NCBI GenBank assembly: GCA_021521415.1
Contig: JAIQDT010003876.1
Span: 62,001-126,000 of the forward strand
Reading direction: 5' to 3'
DNA length: 64,000 bases
Source: Bidens hawaiensis
Taxonomy: Eukaryota; Streptophyta; Magnoliopsida; Asterales; Asteraceae
Shown here: piece after piece, positions 49,569-60,521 of the stretch
How the letters are laid out: each line of letters starts with the position of its first letter
How positions within the stretch are numbered: the stretch's first letter is position 1
Translations under genes and position numbers: made by a program
The notes under the pieces: generated by a model
Told to the model about the DNA's origin: nothing
The model's database searches: none
Seen by the model: the letters and a program-made list of their open reading frames with translations, nothing else

Positions 49569-50440
49569 GTTAACAATATGGATTAAACCATCAACAAATT
49601 CAAGTTTAGGTTAAATTTGTCCAAAATAAAAACTTAAGGGTGCAAACTGTAAGTTTCAGTAACGAATGGGTAAGTCATGTAATGAATGGATTGAAAGTGA
49701 TAACGTATAGTAAAAAGTAACACGAATGAGGTTAAAAAGTTTTGGTAACGAATGGTATCACGAATAGCTATCACGAATGATGATTCAATTGTAACGAATC
49801 AGCTTACGAATGACTAAACAAATAGCATAACGAATGGCATAACGGATGGCTAGACGAATGAGGTAACGGATAAAGTAATGAATAGGGAAACGAATCAGTC
49901 TATCACGAATGTGTTTCCATAACGAATGAGTTGACTGCGAATAGGAATTTGATGACGAATGAGCTACAGTACACGAATGGTCAGTTGTAACAAACAGCCA
50001 TGTGTCAATAAACGGTTATTGGCTGATAGCGAATGGAGGCTACAGTATCACGAATGAATCGTTATAATGTAACGAATGGGTCCTTCAAATATAAATTTCC
50101 AGATCTTCAATCCCATACCCAGACGTTGATCCAAAACAATCAATTAACAATGGATATCTCATCCGTAACTCAACCAAATTACACAGTTAATAGATTAATC
50201 GAATCGTCTAAACCCAGCGAAAAAACCCTAACATATCCAAACGTCCATATCTTATCCAAACTCATCCGAAATCCAAATTATCCTTTTAACAGAAACCTCT
50301 GTTTCCAGCAATACCAATAAACTTCAATTCCACTCAACTAACTAGTAATAACACTATTAAACCAAATCGAACCTTACTAATTTGATTACGAGCTGAATAT
50401 CAATTAATTAAGCCTCAATTATCCATCTCATCATGAAAAT
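49569..50440 (-). other. Leader region upstream of SIRE-like gag, with motif array
   Basis: No gene seen. By position this is the 5' leader of the minus-strand element, between gag and its (missing) PBS and 5' LTR. The part 49660-50080 holds 18 CGAAT words. 50085-50440 is AT-rich without a recognisable LTR or PBS. The junction with the chromovirus pol fragment lies near 50440. Confidence 0.6.
49660..50080 (+). repeat. Dense irregular array of CGAAT(G) motifs
   Basis: Eighteen exact CGAAT words occur in about 420 bp, most as (T)AACGAATG or CACGAATG, with further one-change variants. All are on the plus strand. Spacing is irregular (10-58 bp), so it is not a simple satellite. Confidence 0.85.
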
Positions 50441-51263
50441 TGATTCAAAATCAATTCAAACAGTTTGACCACGTGGAGCATTTACGAGAAGTATTAGAGA
50501 TCCTAATAAAGAAAAAGTTATATGCTAAGTTTTCAAAGTGCGCATTTTGGTTGCGTGAAGTGCAGTTTCTAGGTCACGTAATCAGCTCTGAAGGGATTAC
50601 TGTGGACCCAACTAATATTAAGGCATTAACAAATTGGAAGACTCCGCAGAACCCGACTAATATACGCAGCTTCTTAGGGTTGGCTGGCTATTATAGGAGA
50701 TTCATTGATGTCTTCTCCAAAATAGCCGCACCGTTGACTGGAATGACCCAAAACTCTGTAGTGTTCAATTGGGGTAAGTTTCAGGAGGAGGCTATTGAGG
50801 AACTAACAAACAGACTCACGCAAGCTCCAATCCTCGCTCTACTCAAAGGTAACGAGGATTTGGTTGCTTGTATTGATGCCTCGCATCGTGGGTTGGGTTG
50901 CATGTTAATGCAACGGGGAAAGGTTATAGCTTATGTGTCCAGATAGTTGAAGGTTCATTAGAGTACCTACTCGACAAATGATTTAGATCTAGCAGCAGTC
51001 GTGCATGCCCTCAAGATATGGATACATTACATGTATGGTACTAAGTGTATTATTTATACGGATCATAAGAGTTTAAAGTATTTCTTCAAGCATAAAGAGT
51101 TGAACATGAGACAGAGGAGATGGTTAGAGTTGACAATGGACTACGACTGTAATATCAAATACTATCCTGGAAAGGAAAATGTGGTTGCAGACGCGCTAAG
51201 CCAGAAGAATGAAGAATTCATTACAACAATGAAGTCTTATAAGTTGATTATTAACTCAGATCT
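50440..51263 (+). pseudogene. Chromovirus (Gypsy) RT C-terminus and RNase H
   Basis: The segment reads [60 protein letters not shown], then RNase [25 protein letters not shown] plus a stop, [17 protein letters not shown] and [18 protein letters not shown] palm and everything upstream are missing. It is interrupted at 51263 by the Copia composite and resumes in frame at 62832. The family resembles Tekay/Del chromoviruses. Confidence 0.88.
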
Positions 51264-51761
51264 TGTTGGGCCATAATTTGGTTAGACTGACGCATATCAA
51301 AAGGCCATGACATGATCAAGACTAAACTGACATAAACGAGGACGAGTTAAAGAATTGCATTATGGTTATGGTGATGTAGTACCGAAATCCCTATGGATTT
51401 CGGTTGGGCTTGGGCTATGTATGTAAACCAAGATCCAATATGGATCTCGGTGGGCTTTGGGCTATAGCTGGGCTAGTGTGTTGGATACCCTATATATAGA
51501 ACATGTTGTATAGGGTTTTGGTGGTTAGTTCAGTGGTTGTTGAGCAGAACCAGTATTAAATCAGTAGTAGCCACCATCCATAGAGAATACTCATGTACTA
51601 GACAATTAGTTAATATAATCGTGTGCATTTGGAGTATTATTGTTTTCATATATTCATATTGTTCGTATCATTGTTCTTGAATTACCACGGTATTTGGATT
51701 CTGCACTAACATCGTGTTCGGGTTGATATCATATTGTAGTGATCCAGATTCGGGACTTACA
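51264..51761 (+). mobile_element. 5' LTR of Copia composite
   Basis: TGTTGGGCC...GGGACTTACA, 498 bp. TATATATA lies at 51491-51498 as promoter box. U3 has two inverted repeats (51381-51404 and 51428-51450). The PBS-like TGGTATCAAAGCC follows at 51764-51776, one change from the initiator tRNA-Met site. Confidence 0.88.
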
Positions 51762-51763
51762 AT

Positions 51764-51776
51764 TGGTATCAAAGCC
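51764..51776 (+). other. Primer binding site, tRNA-Met type
   Basis: TGGTATCAAAGCC begins two bases after the LTR. The canonical Copia site is TGGTATCAGAGCC, so one base differs. Confidence 0.8.
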
Positions 51777-52089
51777 TTTTGAACCTTTCAGGGCTCGTTA
51801 TTTTGATATCAACAGATTCAAGATCTAAGGGTTTGGTGGTTTTGTTGTTTTTCCAGCGAGTTCTTAATCAGAGAAGACGAAGCCCTATTTTTTGCTATAG
51901 ATTTGGTTGGTTTGGAAAGTATTTGAATCCCATAATTCAAGGGATTCAGTTGGTTGCAAATCTGAAACAGTCAACATTGTTCTCAAGAAAATTTTGTTTG
52001 ATTTCGGGGTAAATTAAGGGTTCTCAGACATTATTTTCGGGTGATTTTCGGTGAATTTTTGGCGGGAAATTCGGAAAAATTTGTTTTGA

Positions 52090-53585
52090 ATGAAAGTTTT
52101 CCTAGACACTTCTCTTGAGTGGGAAATTTTTCTTGAGAATTTTGGCGATCATATTTTTTTCAAAAAATTTTGGCGGGAAAATCAGATTAATTACTCAATG
52201 GATTCTCCACAACTCGTCACAATGTTTGGAAGTACTCTTAATCAGTCTGCTCCCTCACGAGTAGTATTTCAGAGTTTTCCTACTGAGGTAAGTTTTCAAA
52301 CATGTTCTCAAGATTGTGTTGATAAAATAGAATTATATAAGCTTCACAATGATAATTTAATCAGAGACATGGAAAGAGTAAAATCTAAAAATTTTAAGCT
52401 TAAGAAAAATGTAAAAGCTTTCCTAGACAAAATAGAATCACAGAAAAGGATGTCGCTAAGCTTAAATCAGATTTCAGTATAAAAAGTTGTCACCACCTAG
52501 ATGCCAAATAGGAAATCGCCGAACTAACTACTAAACTGGAAGCTTCCAAGTTAGAAATTCTGAATCTAACTAGTAAATTTGAAAGGGCTGAACTTGATTT
52601 CAAAAAATTTGAGGGTTCCAATAAAGTAGTCAATTAAATGATTGAAAATCAGTTATGGTGGAAAGAGAATGAGGGAGAGGGTATTGGATATAGTCAGGTA
52701 CCCCCACCATACATTGACAACCATACTAGTCTTCCTCTTACCAAAGAGCAGGAAGAAAAGGTAAAAGACATGAAGTATGGTAAACAGGTTCAATCTGAAA
52801 TTGTTGGATCAGGATCCCTAGAGAAAATCAAGCCTGTTTTTTAAATGTGTGAACAATTTTGATGCTTCTACTTCATGTGCAGATATAGTAAATGATGTTG
52901 ATTCTGATAGTAAATGGGTTCAGCCTAGTGAAAATGAATCTTATTCTAACGTGTCATCAAACTCATATAACACCACAACTCAAAATTGTACTATAATAAT
53001 ACATAGAGTTATGGAAACAAAGGGAAGGCACGTAAGAAATCAGCACAACAAGGACAGTCTCGTCCTCATAGATCCTCAGGATATCCATGTGTTGATAAAT
53101 TAGTGGGTGATATTTATATTAAGAGGCAAACCTGTTACCACTGTGGCACGCTAGGACATATAGCCAGAAATTTTGTTTATCGTCTATATGCTCCCTATTA
53201 CAAGCAAAATCAGAAGGCCGCACCATGGGACAAGAAGAATGGAAAAACCTTTACTAAGAAGGAATTCCAACATGAGGCAAGTGCTTCCGTTGACATTAGA
53301 AGAAGGATGAAGGCGTGTTTCTTTTGCGGGAACAGCGGTCATTTGATAAAGGAGTGTCACTATCATCCTGTTAATAGATAAGCTTCTCTGGTGAAAGGTA
53401 ATAGGTTTCAACCGAATCCAGTGGTTAAACAAAATGCTTATTTTATAAAACCACGAGTATCTGTACAACGGGTCACAGATACTCAAGGATTCAAAGTTAA
53501 TATGACAGGTTTGCACTCAAATGATTTAGAAACTGTTAAAAGAAAAATAATTTTTCAGAAGTCAAAGAGGTTGAGCAGTGGTTGA
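52090..53585 (+). pseudogene. Copia gag remnant with two CCHC knuckles
   Basis: The open piece 52090-52482 has MDSPQLVTMFGSTLNQSAPS and a coiled-coil-like stretch (VDKIELYKLHNDNLIRDMER). 52638-52844 encodes WWKENEGEGIGYSQVPPPY, a block I know from composite Copia Gag. 53103-53381 has CYHCGTLGHIARNFVYR, whose last Cys is Val, and an intact knuckle CFFCGNSGHLIKEC. The capsid domain is missing and frames shift several times. The region ends where an LTR fragment begins at 53596. Confidence 0.8.
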
Positions 53586-53595
53586 ACATTTTGAG

Positions 53596-53890
53596 AGCCA
53601 CCATCTAGAGAGAAAATACCGATTTTGGGTAATCTCATATACTAGACGATTTACTAATATAATCATGTGCATTTGGAGTATTATCGTGTTTATTATATTC
53701 GTGTTCTTCATTTATCTCGTTCTTGAATCACCACGGTGTTAGGATTCCGCACTAACATCGTGTTCGATTTGATATCATATTGTAGTGATCCAAATTCGGG
53801 ACTAACAATTGAGTCACCAAGTGTTGGATTTCCGCACCAATATTTGTTTGTTGATATCATAGTTGTAGTGATCCAGATTCGGGACTTACA
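53596..53890 (+). mobile_element. LTR fragment (R/U5 part) within the composite
   Basis: From AGCCACCATCTAGAGAG to GGGACTTACA it matches the 3' part of the 498-bp LTR. The U5 end is partly duplicated: two blocks ending GATTCGGGACT(A/T)ACA lie at about 53795 and 53880. A mutated PBS, TAGTATCAGAGCC, follows at 53893-53905. Confidence 0.75.
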
Positions 53891-54171
53891 ATTAGTATCA
53901 GAGCCTTGGACGAATTCAGGCTCGTTAATGTGATATTAACGAATTCAAGATCTTGATCCTTTGGTGGTTCACTTGTTTTTTTTTTCTAGTGAAAAGGGTG
54001 GTCGGAGAAGGAGGTTTGTTCTTTGGAAAGGATTGGTTTTGGCTTGGAAACAAATCAAAATCCCTACTTTCTCGGAAGTTTGTTACACTGAAGTTGCTGA
54101 TCACATAAGTTGCTGATTATGTTCTAGTAAAGATTATGAAGATCTTGAAAGCATCAGTCTAAGGGCAAGAT

Positions 54172-54254
54172 TGTTGGGTCACGATTTGGTTAGACTGACG
54201 CATATCAAAAGACCATGACATGATCAAGCCTGAAGTGAAATAAACAAGAACGAA
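54172..54254 (+). mobile_element. LTR fragment (U3 start) within the composite
   Basis: The sequence TGTTGGGTCACGATTTGG onward follows a degraded copy of the pre-LTR segment with GCATCAGTCTAAGG, and matches the first 83 bp or so of the LTR. It then breaks off into the 1.8-kb non-coding segment. Confidence 0.75.
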
Positions 54255-54261
54255 GCTACAA

Positions 54262-56075
54262 ACCAAGGGGGAGAAAAATCAAAAAATTCAAAAAGAGCGT
54301 GTGTGTTTAATAAATAAAAAAATTAAAAGTTTTGATTATGTTTTTCAAAATTCACTCTCGCTTAAATTATTTCGGTTGCTCAAGATTGAAGAAAACATAC
54401 TTGTATATGTTTGGTCCGGTGACCTTTTTGTAGATTCACAGGATAACCATTTATCTAAAGACTGAAAGCATCTGGGGCGATTGTGATGCGTTTTGTTTTG
54501 AATTCTTTCTCTTAAAATTATGTCGGTAACTCTAAGTTGGAGGGACATGTATTTTCATATGTGTTTGGTCCTGTTAACCACTTGTGGACATACGGGATAA
54601 CCATTTACCTAAAAATAAGAGTGACAGGGGCGATTGAGTTTTAAACTGTCTTCTGTAATTTATGGGAAGTGATATCATTATTCAGTTAACAACTTTTTAG
54701 AAGCTTCAAAACATTTTCAAATGAAAATTGATCCAACCTTTGGAAAGTGATAGATAAATTGTTTCAGTGTGCTTAACGGGTGAAGTTATTAATCTTAAAA
54801 GGCTCTAGAACAGTCATTGATTTGTATGGTAGCTTTCCATGATGCGTAAAAGTTGAAGTGATATAAACTAAATTTGCTAAACCTACTGTGGAGAGTCATT
54901 TTAAAGAAATGTGCATGTCTCCATATAATCTCTCCGATTGATAGACAGAAAAGCAATTACCCAGTCATACTCAAGCCCGTTAGTGTCTTGATCACCAAAA
55001 AAGTTACGTTTCTAAGTTTTTGCTGAAGTAAAAACAAGAGAGAGAAAAATATATAATAAAAATAAAAAAAAGAATTATTGTGAAGCAAAAATAAAAAAAT
55101 CTTCGTATTTCAAAAGCTTAAAGGGTCAAACTAGAACTACAGAGATGGGGCATAAAATTAAGTCCTGTCATGTCTTGAATGAAAGGCCTGTAAGTCCGGA
55201 TGGCTTGTAAGTCCAACGTTCAAGCTTAAAGCTTAAATTATTGTTTGTTTATATATAAAAATATTTTGATCAAGCACTAGGGGGTTGGACTCAAATTGGG
55301 GTGATTTGGGAAACGCCAAATACGCTTTAAGAAGAGATAGGAGGCATCACAGGTCCATGAGTAATGTCCATCTATGCTTTATGCCGAACTGAACCTAATT
55401 CATATCAGTGATGCAATTAAAATCATGCTAAGTTCGTTATACCTGCTATCAACCTGTTTCTTTATGTCATAATAACGCTGAACATGAATTTTTGTGAAAA
55501 CACCTTAAACAATATGATTCCACGTTCGGATCTTTTCATAAAGGCGGAAGTTTTATCAAAAACTGAAATTTGATCCCAAATTTTTGCTAAATTACAAGAA
55601 GATCGGGTGATTAAATTTGTTTTATATATTGTTTTTGGTCTTATTTATTTTTACTTCTTGATTACTCTTGTCGAAACAAATATGTTAAGAAATCATTTTA
55701 AAATTTGTCTTCAGCTAATGAAATATGATATCGGTTATTGTGTTATAGTTGGTTTAGCTGGTATGATCACATTTCAAGTCTTTTCAAGAAAATATAAAAA
55801 AATAATAGAAAAATAAAAATTACAAAAATATGTCTGTCTTATTTTGTTTTATTTAATTGTTTTCAAAATATTGTTGTTGATCTTTCTATCAAAGTTGATT
55901 GTTCTTTCAAGATTGATTTCTTGCAACGGAAGCATATGAAGTATCAGAGATTCAAATTGGATGATGTTGTCAATAAGGGGGAGATTGTAGAGTATTGGAT
56001 TTAGATGCTGAAGTTGCTGATTATGCTTAAGTAAATATTCTGAAGGTTTTGAAAGCATCAGTCTAGGGGGGAGAT
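54262..56075 (+). repeat. Non-coding segment X, copy 1
   Basis: About 1.8 kb matching 60522-62333 at high identity. It begins GGGGGAGAAAAAT and ends in the pre-LTR stretch GGGGGAGAT. It holds two tandem copies of the double-hairpin module (54355-54480, 54505-54640). A T-rich frame with hydrophobic residues (55607-55816) is not conserved between copies and is not called as a gene. Confidence 0.85.
54355..54640 (+). other. Double-hairpin module, two copies in X1
   Basis: Copy 1 (54355-54480) has the first hairpin shortened by two bases (54394-54410) and the second degraded. Copy 2 (54505-54640) keeps ACATGTAT-TTTC-ATATGTGT (54545-54564) and CCACTTGTGG (54578-54587). Both end in a GGGATAACCATTTA-like block. 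Confidence 0.75.
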
Positions 56076-56569
56076 TTTTGGGCCATAATTTGGTTAGACT
56101 GTCGCATATCCAAAGGCCATGACATGATCAAGATTAAAGTGACATAAACGAAGACGAGTTGAAGAATTGCATTATGGTTATGGTGATGTAGTACCGAAAT
56201 CCCTATGGATTTCAATTGGGCTTGGGCTATGTATGTAAACCGAGATCCAATATGGATCTCGGTGGGCTTTGGGCTATAGTTGGGCCAGTTGTGTTGGTAC
56301 CCTATATATAGACCATGTCTTGTATAGGGTTAGGTTGCTCATTGACTTGCTAAGTTTTGGTCGTCTACGAGTTTACTAGACGTGCCTGTATCGTTAGTTC
56401 TTAAGCACCCGACGTATAATAATATATACGTGTGTTTTGAAGCATTGCTGGTGTTACTTGTTTGCGTTTGCTTGTGTTCTTGAGTCACCAAGTATTAGGA
56501 TTCCGCACTTATACTTGGTTGTTTGATATTATAGTTGTAGTGATCCAGATTAGGGATTAGGGACTTACA
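56076..56569 (+). mobile_element. Third complete LTR within the composite
   Basis: About 494 bp between the GGGGGAGAT stretch and the PBS TGGTATCAGAG (56572). The first bases are TTTTGGGCC instead of TGTTGGGCC. The second half is divergent from the outer LTRs (56310-56500), so it comes from a related subfamily. TATATATA is at about 56303-56310. Confidence 0.82.
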
Positions 56570-57432
56570 ATTGGTATCAGAGTCTTTTGAACATTTCAAT
56601 GCTAGGTTTGATATCAACAGATTCAAGATCTCTATTAGTGAGGAGTAAGCGTTTTTCCGGCGAACTATTGATTAGAGAAGAGTAAGAACTGTTTTTGGTG
56701 AAAGATTGATTTTGTTTTGGAAACAAATCAAATTCCACTAAATTCGGGAGTTTGTTACTTTCAAAGTAAAACTGAATCTCTAGTTTTTGGCCAAGGAAAT
56801 TAGTTCTCAGGTGGTTTATGGGTTTTCGGTCAAATCTTTCAAGTCTTTTGTGAAGTCTGATCGTTTTCGGCCAGATTTGAGGGTTCATGGCCAGATTTAA
56901 AAGTTTTCGGTCAACACTTTTTGGTTCTCGGTCAACATATTTAGTTCTCGGTCAACCTTGTTCTCGGTCAAAGCATTCTGTTGACTTAATCTATTCTCGG
57001 TCAGAGTTCTCGGCCAAGTATTGAGTTCTCGGTCATTTTGGGTTCTCGGTTAAAAAAAAATAAAAAAAAATCAAAAAAGAGTGTTGAGAGTTCTAAGAAT
57101 TCGAATTCGAATTCGAATTGTTCCACTCCAAAGTCTGCTATTTCCAATTTCACTAAGCCAAGAAAGACTTGGAAACTTAAAACTCAGCAAACAGAATCCG
57201 TATTAACAAATGATTCTGTGAAAGATGGGAAAGATATGAGTTGGCAAGAGGTTACATATGTTGATGCTCAAGGAAACCCCAAGACATTTATGACTTGGGT
57301 TCCTATGTCCAACTGATCCCACTATGCGTGTAGGAACAACCACAAACTCATTGTTTATTAAATGGGTTGTTCCAGACACATGACAGGGCAAATATCCATT
57401 GTTTTTAAATCTTTAAACCATAAAATGGATTA
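56570..57432 (+). pseudogene. Gag leader and gag/protease remnant after the third LTR
   Basis: The PBS and leader lead to an array of TTCTCGGTCAA words (56823-57052). A 92-residue open segment follows (57038-57316): Lys/Ser/Asn-rich, with SVKDGKDMSWQEVTYVDAQ and KTFMTWVPM near its end, as seen before the protease in composite Copia elements. GCSRHMTGQ, part of the Copia protease active-site block, is encoded in one frame at about 57364-57390. The solo chromovirus LTR then interrupts it. Confidence 0.7.
56823..57052 (+). repeat. Array of TTCTCGGTCAA words in the gag leader
   Basis: Ten copies of TT(C/T)TCGG(T/C)(C/T)A(A/G/T) occur at 56823, 56874, 56903, 56924, 56945, 56960, 56994, 57007, 57026 and 57042 (approximate starts). 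Spacing varies, so it is not a regular satellite. Two neighbouring TTTGGCCA-like words look like decayed copies. Confidence 0.82.
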
Positions 57433-57437
57433 TTTGT

Positions 57438-60019
57438 TGTGACAATCGTCAATTTCAGGTTAACTCCGTTAACTCAACTCCGTTAATTCAAACTTAAAGA
57501 TCATTGGATCTATAACACACACCTCATTACATTTAAACTAGGATTTAAATGACGCTTGACACTTACTACATGTGTAGTCTTTCGGGATTTGCACCGAAAC
57601 GCAAACGAGTTGACGCAAACGATTGGTGAATAAACGAAAAACGCCAAAACAATAATTATGTGATAATTATGTGTTAGACTTATGTGTTATGTGATAACAT
57701 TGTTATAAACGTTAACTAAATGTGCTAGAACTAGTTAATTAAGCTAGAAAAGTAACATTTGAAAGTGGAGGGACCTAGATGTAACATGATTGTTATTAAA
57801 TAATATTAAGCTAAAACCCTAGCCTCTCTTTCTCTCTCAAAACCGATCGGCCAGCCCCCCTTCTCCCTTGTTCTTGGCTGCCGTCAATCACACACACACA
57901 TACATACAAGAATCGTTCAAGTTTATTGGAGATTAAGGTGCTAGGAAGGTATAAACATCTATCCTATGCATCCTCTATGCTTAATCTTGATTTTGAATGG
58001 GTTAATTATAAACCCTAGGTCCGATTTTTCATATGTATATGTGTTCATAGGTTTTATTTTGATTTGATGATGTATTGATGATGATTTGATGACTAGAATT
58101 GATATTGTTACATGTTAATTGTTGTGTCTTTGATTTTGAGATCAAATAAAACCCTAACCATGTATGAATGGTGTAATTGATATGCATGGATAGTGGTTAT
58201 GGGGTCTAGAATGTTATATGAATGAATTGTGGTCTATAGATGGTTAATATGTTGAGTTTTGTTGCAAACAGTTTCGGGACAGATTGTGTTGTTGATGTTC
58301 AATTGACTGTATCGGGGTGTAAATGTGAAAATTGGTTGAAATTATTGATACTACAGTAAACTAGGTTGAGTCTAGTTTCTAAAGAATATAAATTTGCAAT
58401 TTTTGGACGTGTAAAAGTTAATGTTTATGATTTTACAAAAATGTTGTGCAAAGCTGAGTTGTTAGACCTGCTGTTAGGTTGTTTTGTAAATATTATATCT
58501 CATGAATTACGAGACCAATTGGGTTGGTTCCACTTCTGGAAGTTGACTTGTTGAGTTAGGAACCTAACCCAAGTGATCTTGCATTTGTTGGATTTTTCAT
58601 TTGACAAGAATTTCAAATAACATTCTGTTGCGCATGAATTTGACTGTTATGAGCTTGCTGTAATGTTTTGATCATTATGAGAAATCTATGTGGAATAAAA
58701 ATAAAATAAAATATTTTCTGGAAACCTAACACATGCATTCTTTTTTGATGATTTTTGGTAAATTAATTGAGATGCTATGATCGGTGGAATAGTACAATCT
58801 TTCAAGTAGAATTTCTGTCTCGGTGAAACTAGCTGCTGAATTTTGTGAAAATGCATGAAACATGATAATTGCTAGTTAATTGTTATGTTTTGACCAAATT
58901 GCCCATGCGGGGAATACTTGCTAAATAGTTGTCGTGTTTTGACCAAATTTCCCTTGCGGGGAATAATTGCTAGTTAATTGTTATGTGTGACCAAATTGCC
59001 CTTACGGGGAGTAATTGCTAGTGATGTACATTATTAATACATGACACGTAAATAATTGCTCACACACGTATCGTATCACAATTGTACTCGTTAAGTCACA
59101 CACGATTCAAAAACAAACACGAAACGTATCTTGTGATTAGGAATTATGTGCCGGGTCTAGAGACTCGATATTAGTTCCGATACTTAGAAAATCTCCTTGT
59201 TGTTTTAGAACGCTAGAGAGAGTTTTCTGTGACGCGCATCACTTGGTGATTTATTTTGGGAATTCTTCGCAAACAGTGAGTTTCACTTACCCCTTTTAAA
59301 CTGTTTTAAACGCTTTTCACTTGGGGGAGATAACATAATCCGAAAAACGCATTTAAGATTTTGTTAGTAAATTATATATCACTTGTAAAGGCTAAGTGGC
59401 AAACGAAACATTTGAAGTCCTACACATCGAACCAGTTAATATTTGGAATAGCGAGTCACTGTTGAGTAGTACTACTGGGTTTGACAAACCCCACCAAACG
59501 CTAAACTCGACTGGAGGTCGAGCGGGTGTAATTTTGGCTAACACGTACCATGGCCTGGATGACCTGGTGACAAGGCACTTGATAAACAGTCAGCTTCGGT
59601 GTCGAACACTTAGTAATACTTGTTGTATAGGCTAGCTACCTATCGATATATAATTGATTTAACACTATCTGGTAACGCAAAACGCTGAACGCAAAACGCT
59701 TTATTTTATATAAACTTGTGAACTCACCAACCTCGTGTTGACACTTTTAGTATGTTATTCTCAGGTAGCCGAGGCGGGCGCGCGGTATAGAATCATGCAT
59801 GGTTTTTGAACATTCTGATATGCAAACATGTTTTTAACTATTATTACTTGGGTTTTTAAGTCGTCTTGCGTGACGTAACTTTTGTCTTTTGGTTTTTACG
59901 CTTCCGCACCTATTTTCATTTAAACGTTTTTATGGTTTGATTATAACTAATGATTCTGATCCTGTTAGTTCACACCCTCTGACGGTAAAACTCCGTTAGT
60001 GGATTTTGAGGGTGTGACA
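57438..60019 (+). mobile_element. Solo LTR of a chromovirus
   Basis: The 2582-bp LTR has TGTGACAATCG...GGTGTGACA ends and perfect TTTGT duplications at 57433-57437 and 60020-60024. It is colinear with the LTR at 40819-43423, including the triple repeat (58880-59020). No internal sequence is present, so it is a solo LTR from LTR-LTR recombination. It interrupts the protease remnant of the Copia composite. Confidence 0.93.
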
Positions 60020-60024
60020 TTTGT

Positions 60025-60521
60025 TGCCTGGACGGGATTTTAGGGTGATAGAACGTTTTTAATCTGCTCTCTAAGTGTGTAGGAACAAATTAGGGAATAC
60101 ATTGCATATTAAAAGGTTTGTTCTAGACATTCAACTCGCAAGGATGCAGAATCTCAATACAAGCTTATTCTTAGGGGTAGATTCTCACAAATGGGAAAAT
60201 GATGTCTTGAAGATAAAGGTAACCATATCACTTTGGTATGAAAGATTAATCAGTCAAAAAAGATTTTAAAATTTTAATTTTTTTTAAAAAAAAATATACA
60301 AAAAATATGTTCACGTATAGTTTTTCACGTATAGTTTTTATTTTGTTTTATTTCAAAATGTGAAAATGACTTGAACGTACATGAGAAATAATAGTACATC
60401 AGTTGGCTGACTATCACACTTTATCATATATCATTATTAAATACTACGTTTTGACGATTGAGTCTTTTTGAGGTTAAATTTGTACATCAAAGTTTTCCTT
60501 TCTGTCAAAATTTTTGCACAA
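60025..60521 (+). other. Decayed internal sequence of the Copia composite
   Basis: The first 250 bp carry short matches to the Copia region after the protease (a VIERF-like continuation, then stops). The rest is AT-rich non-coding sequence leading to GGGGGAGAAATTT, where segment X copy 2 starts. Confidence 0.55.
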
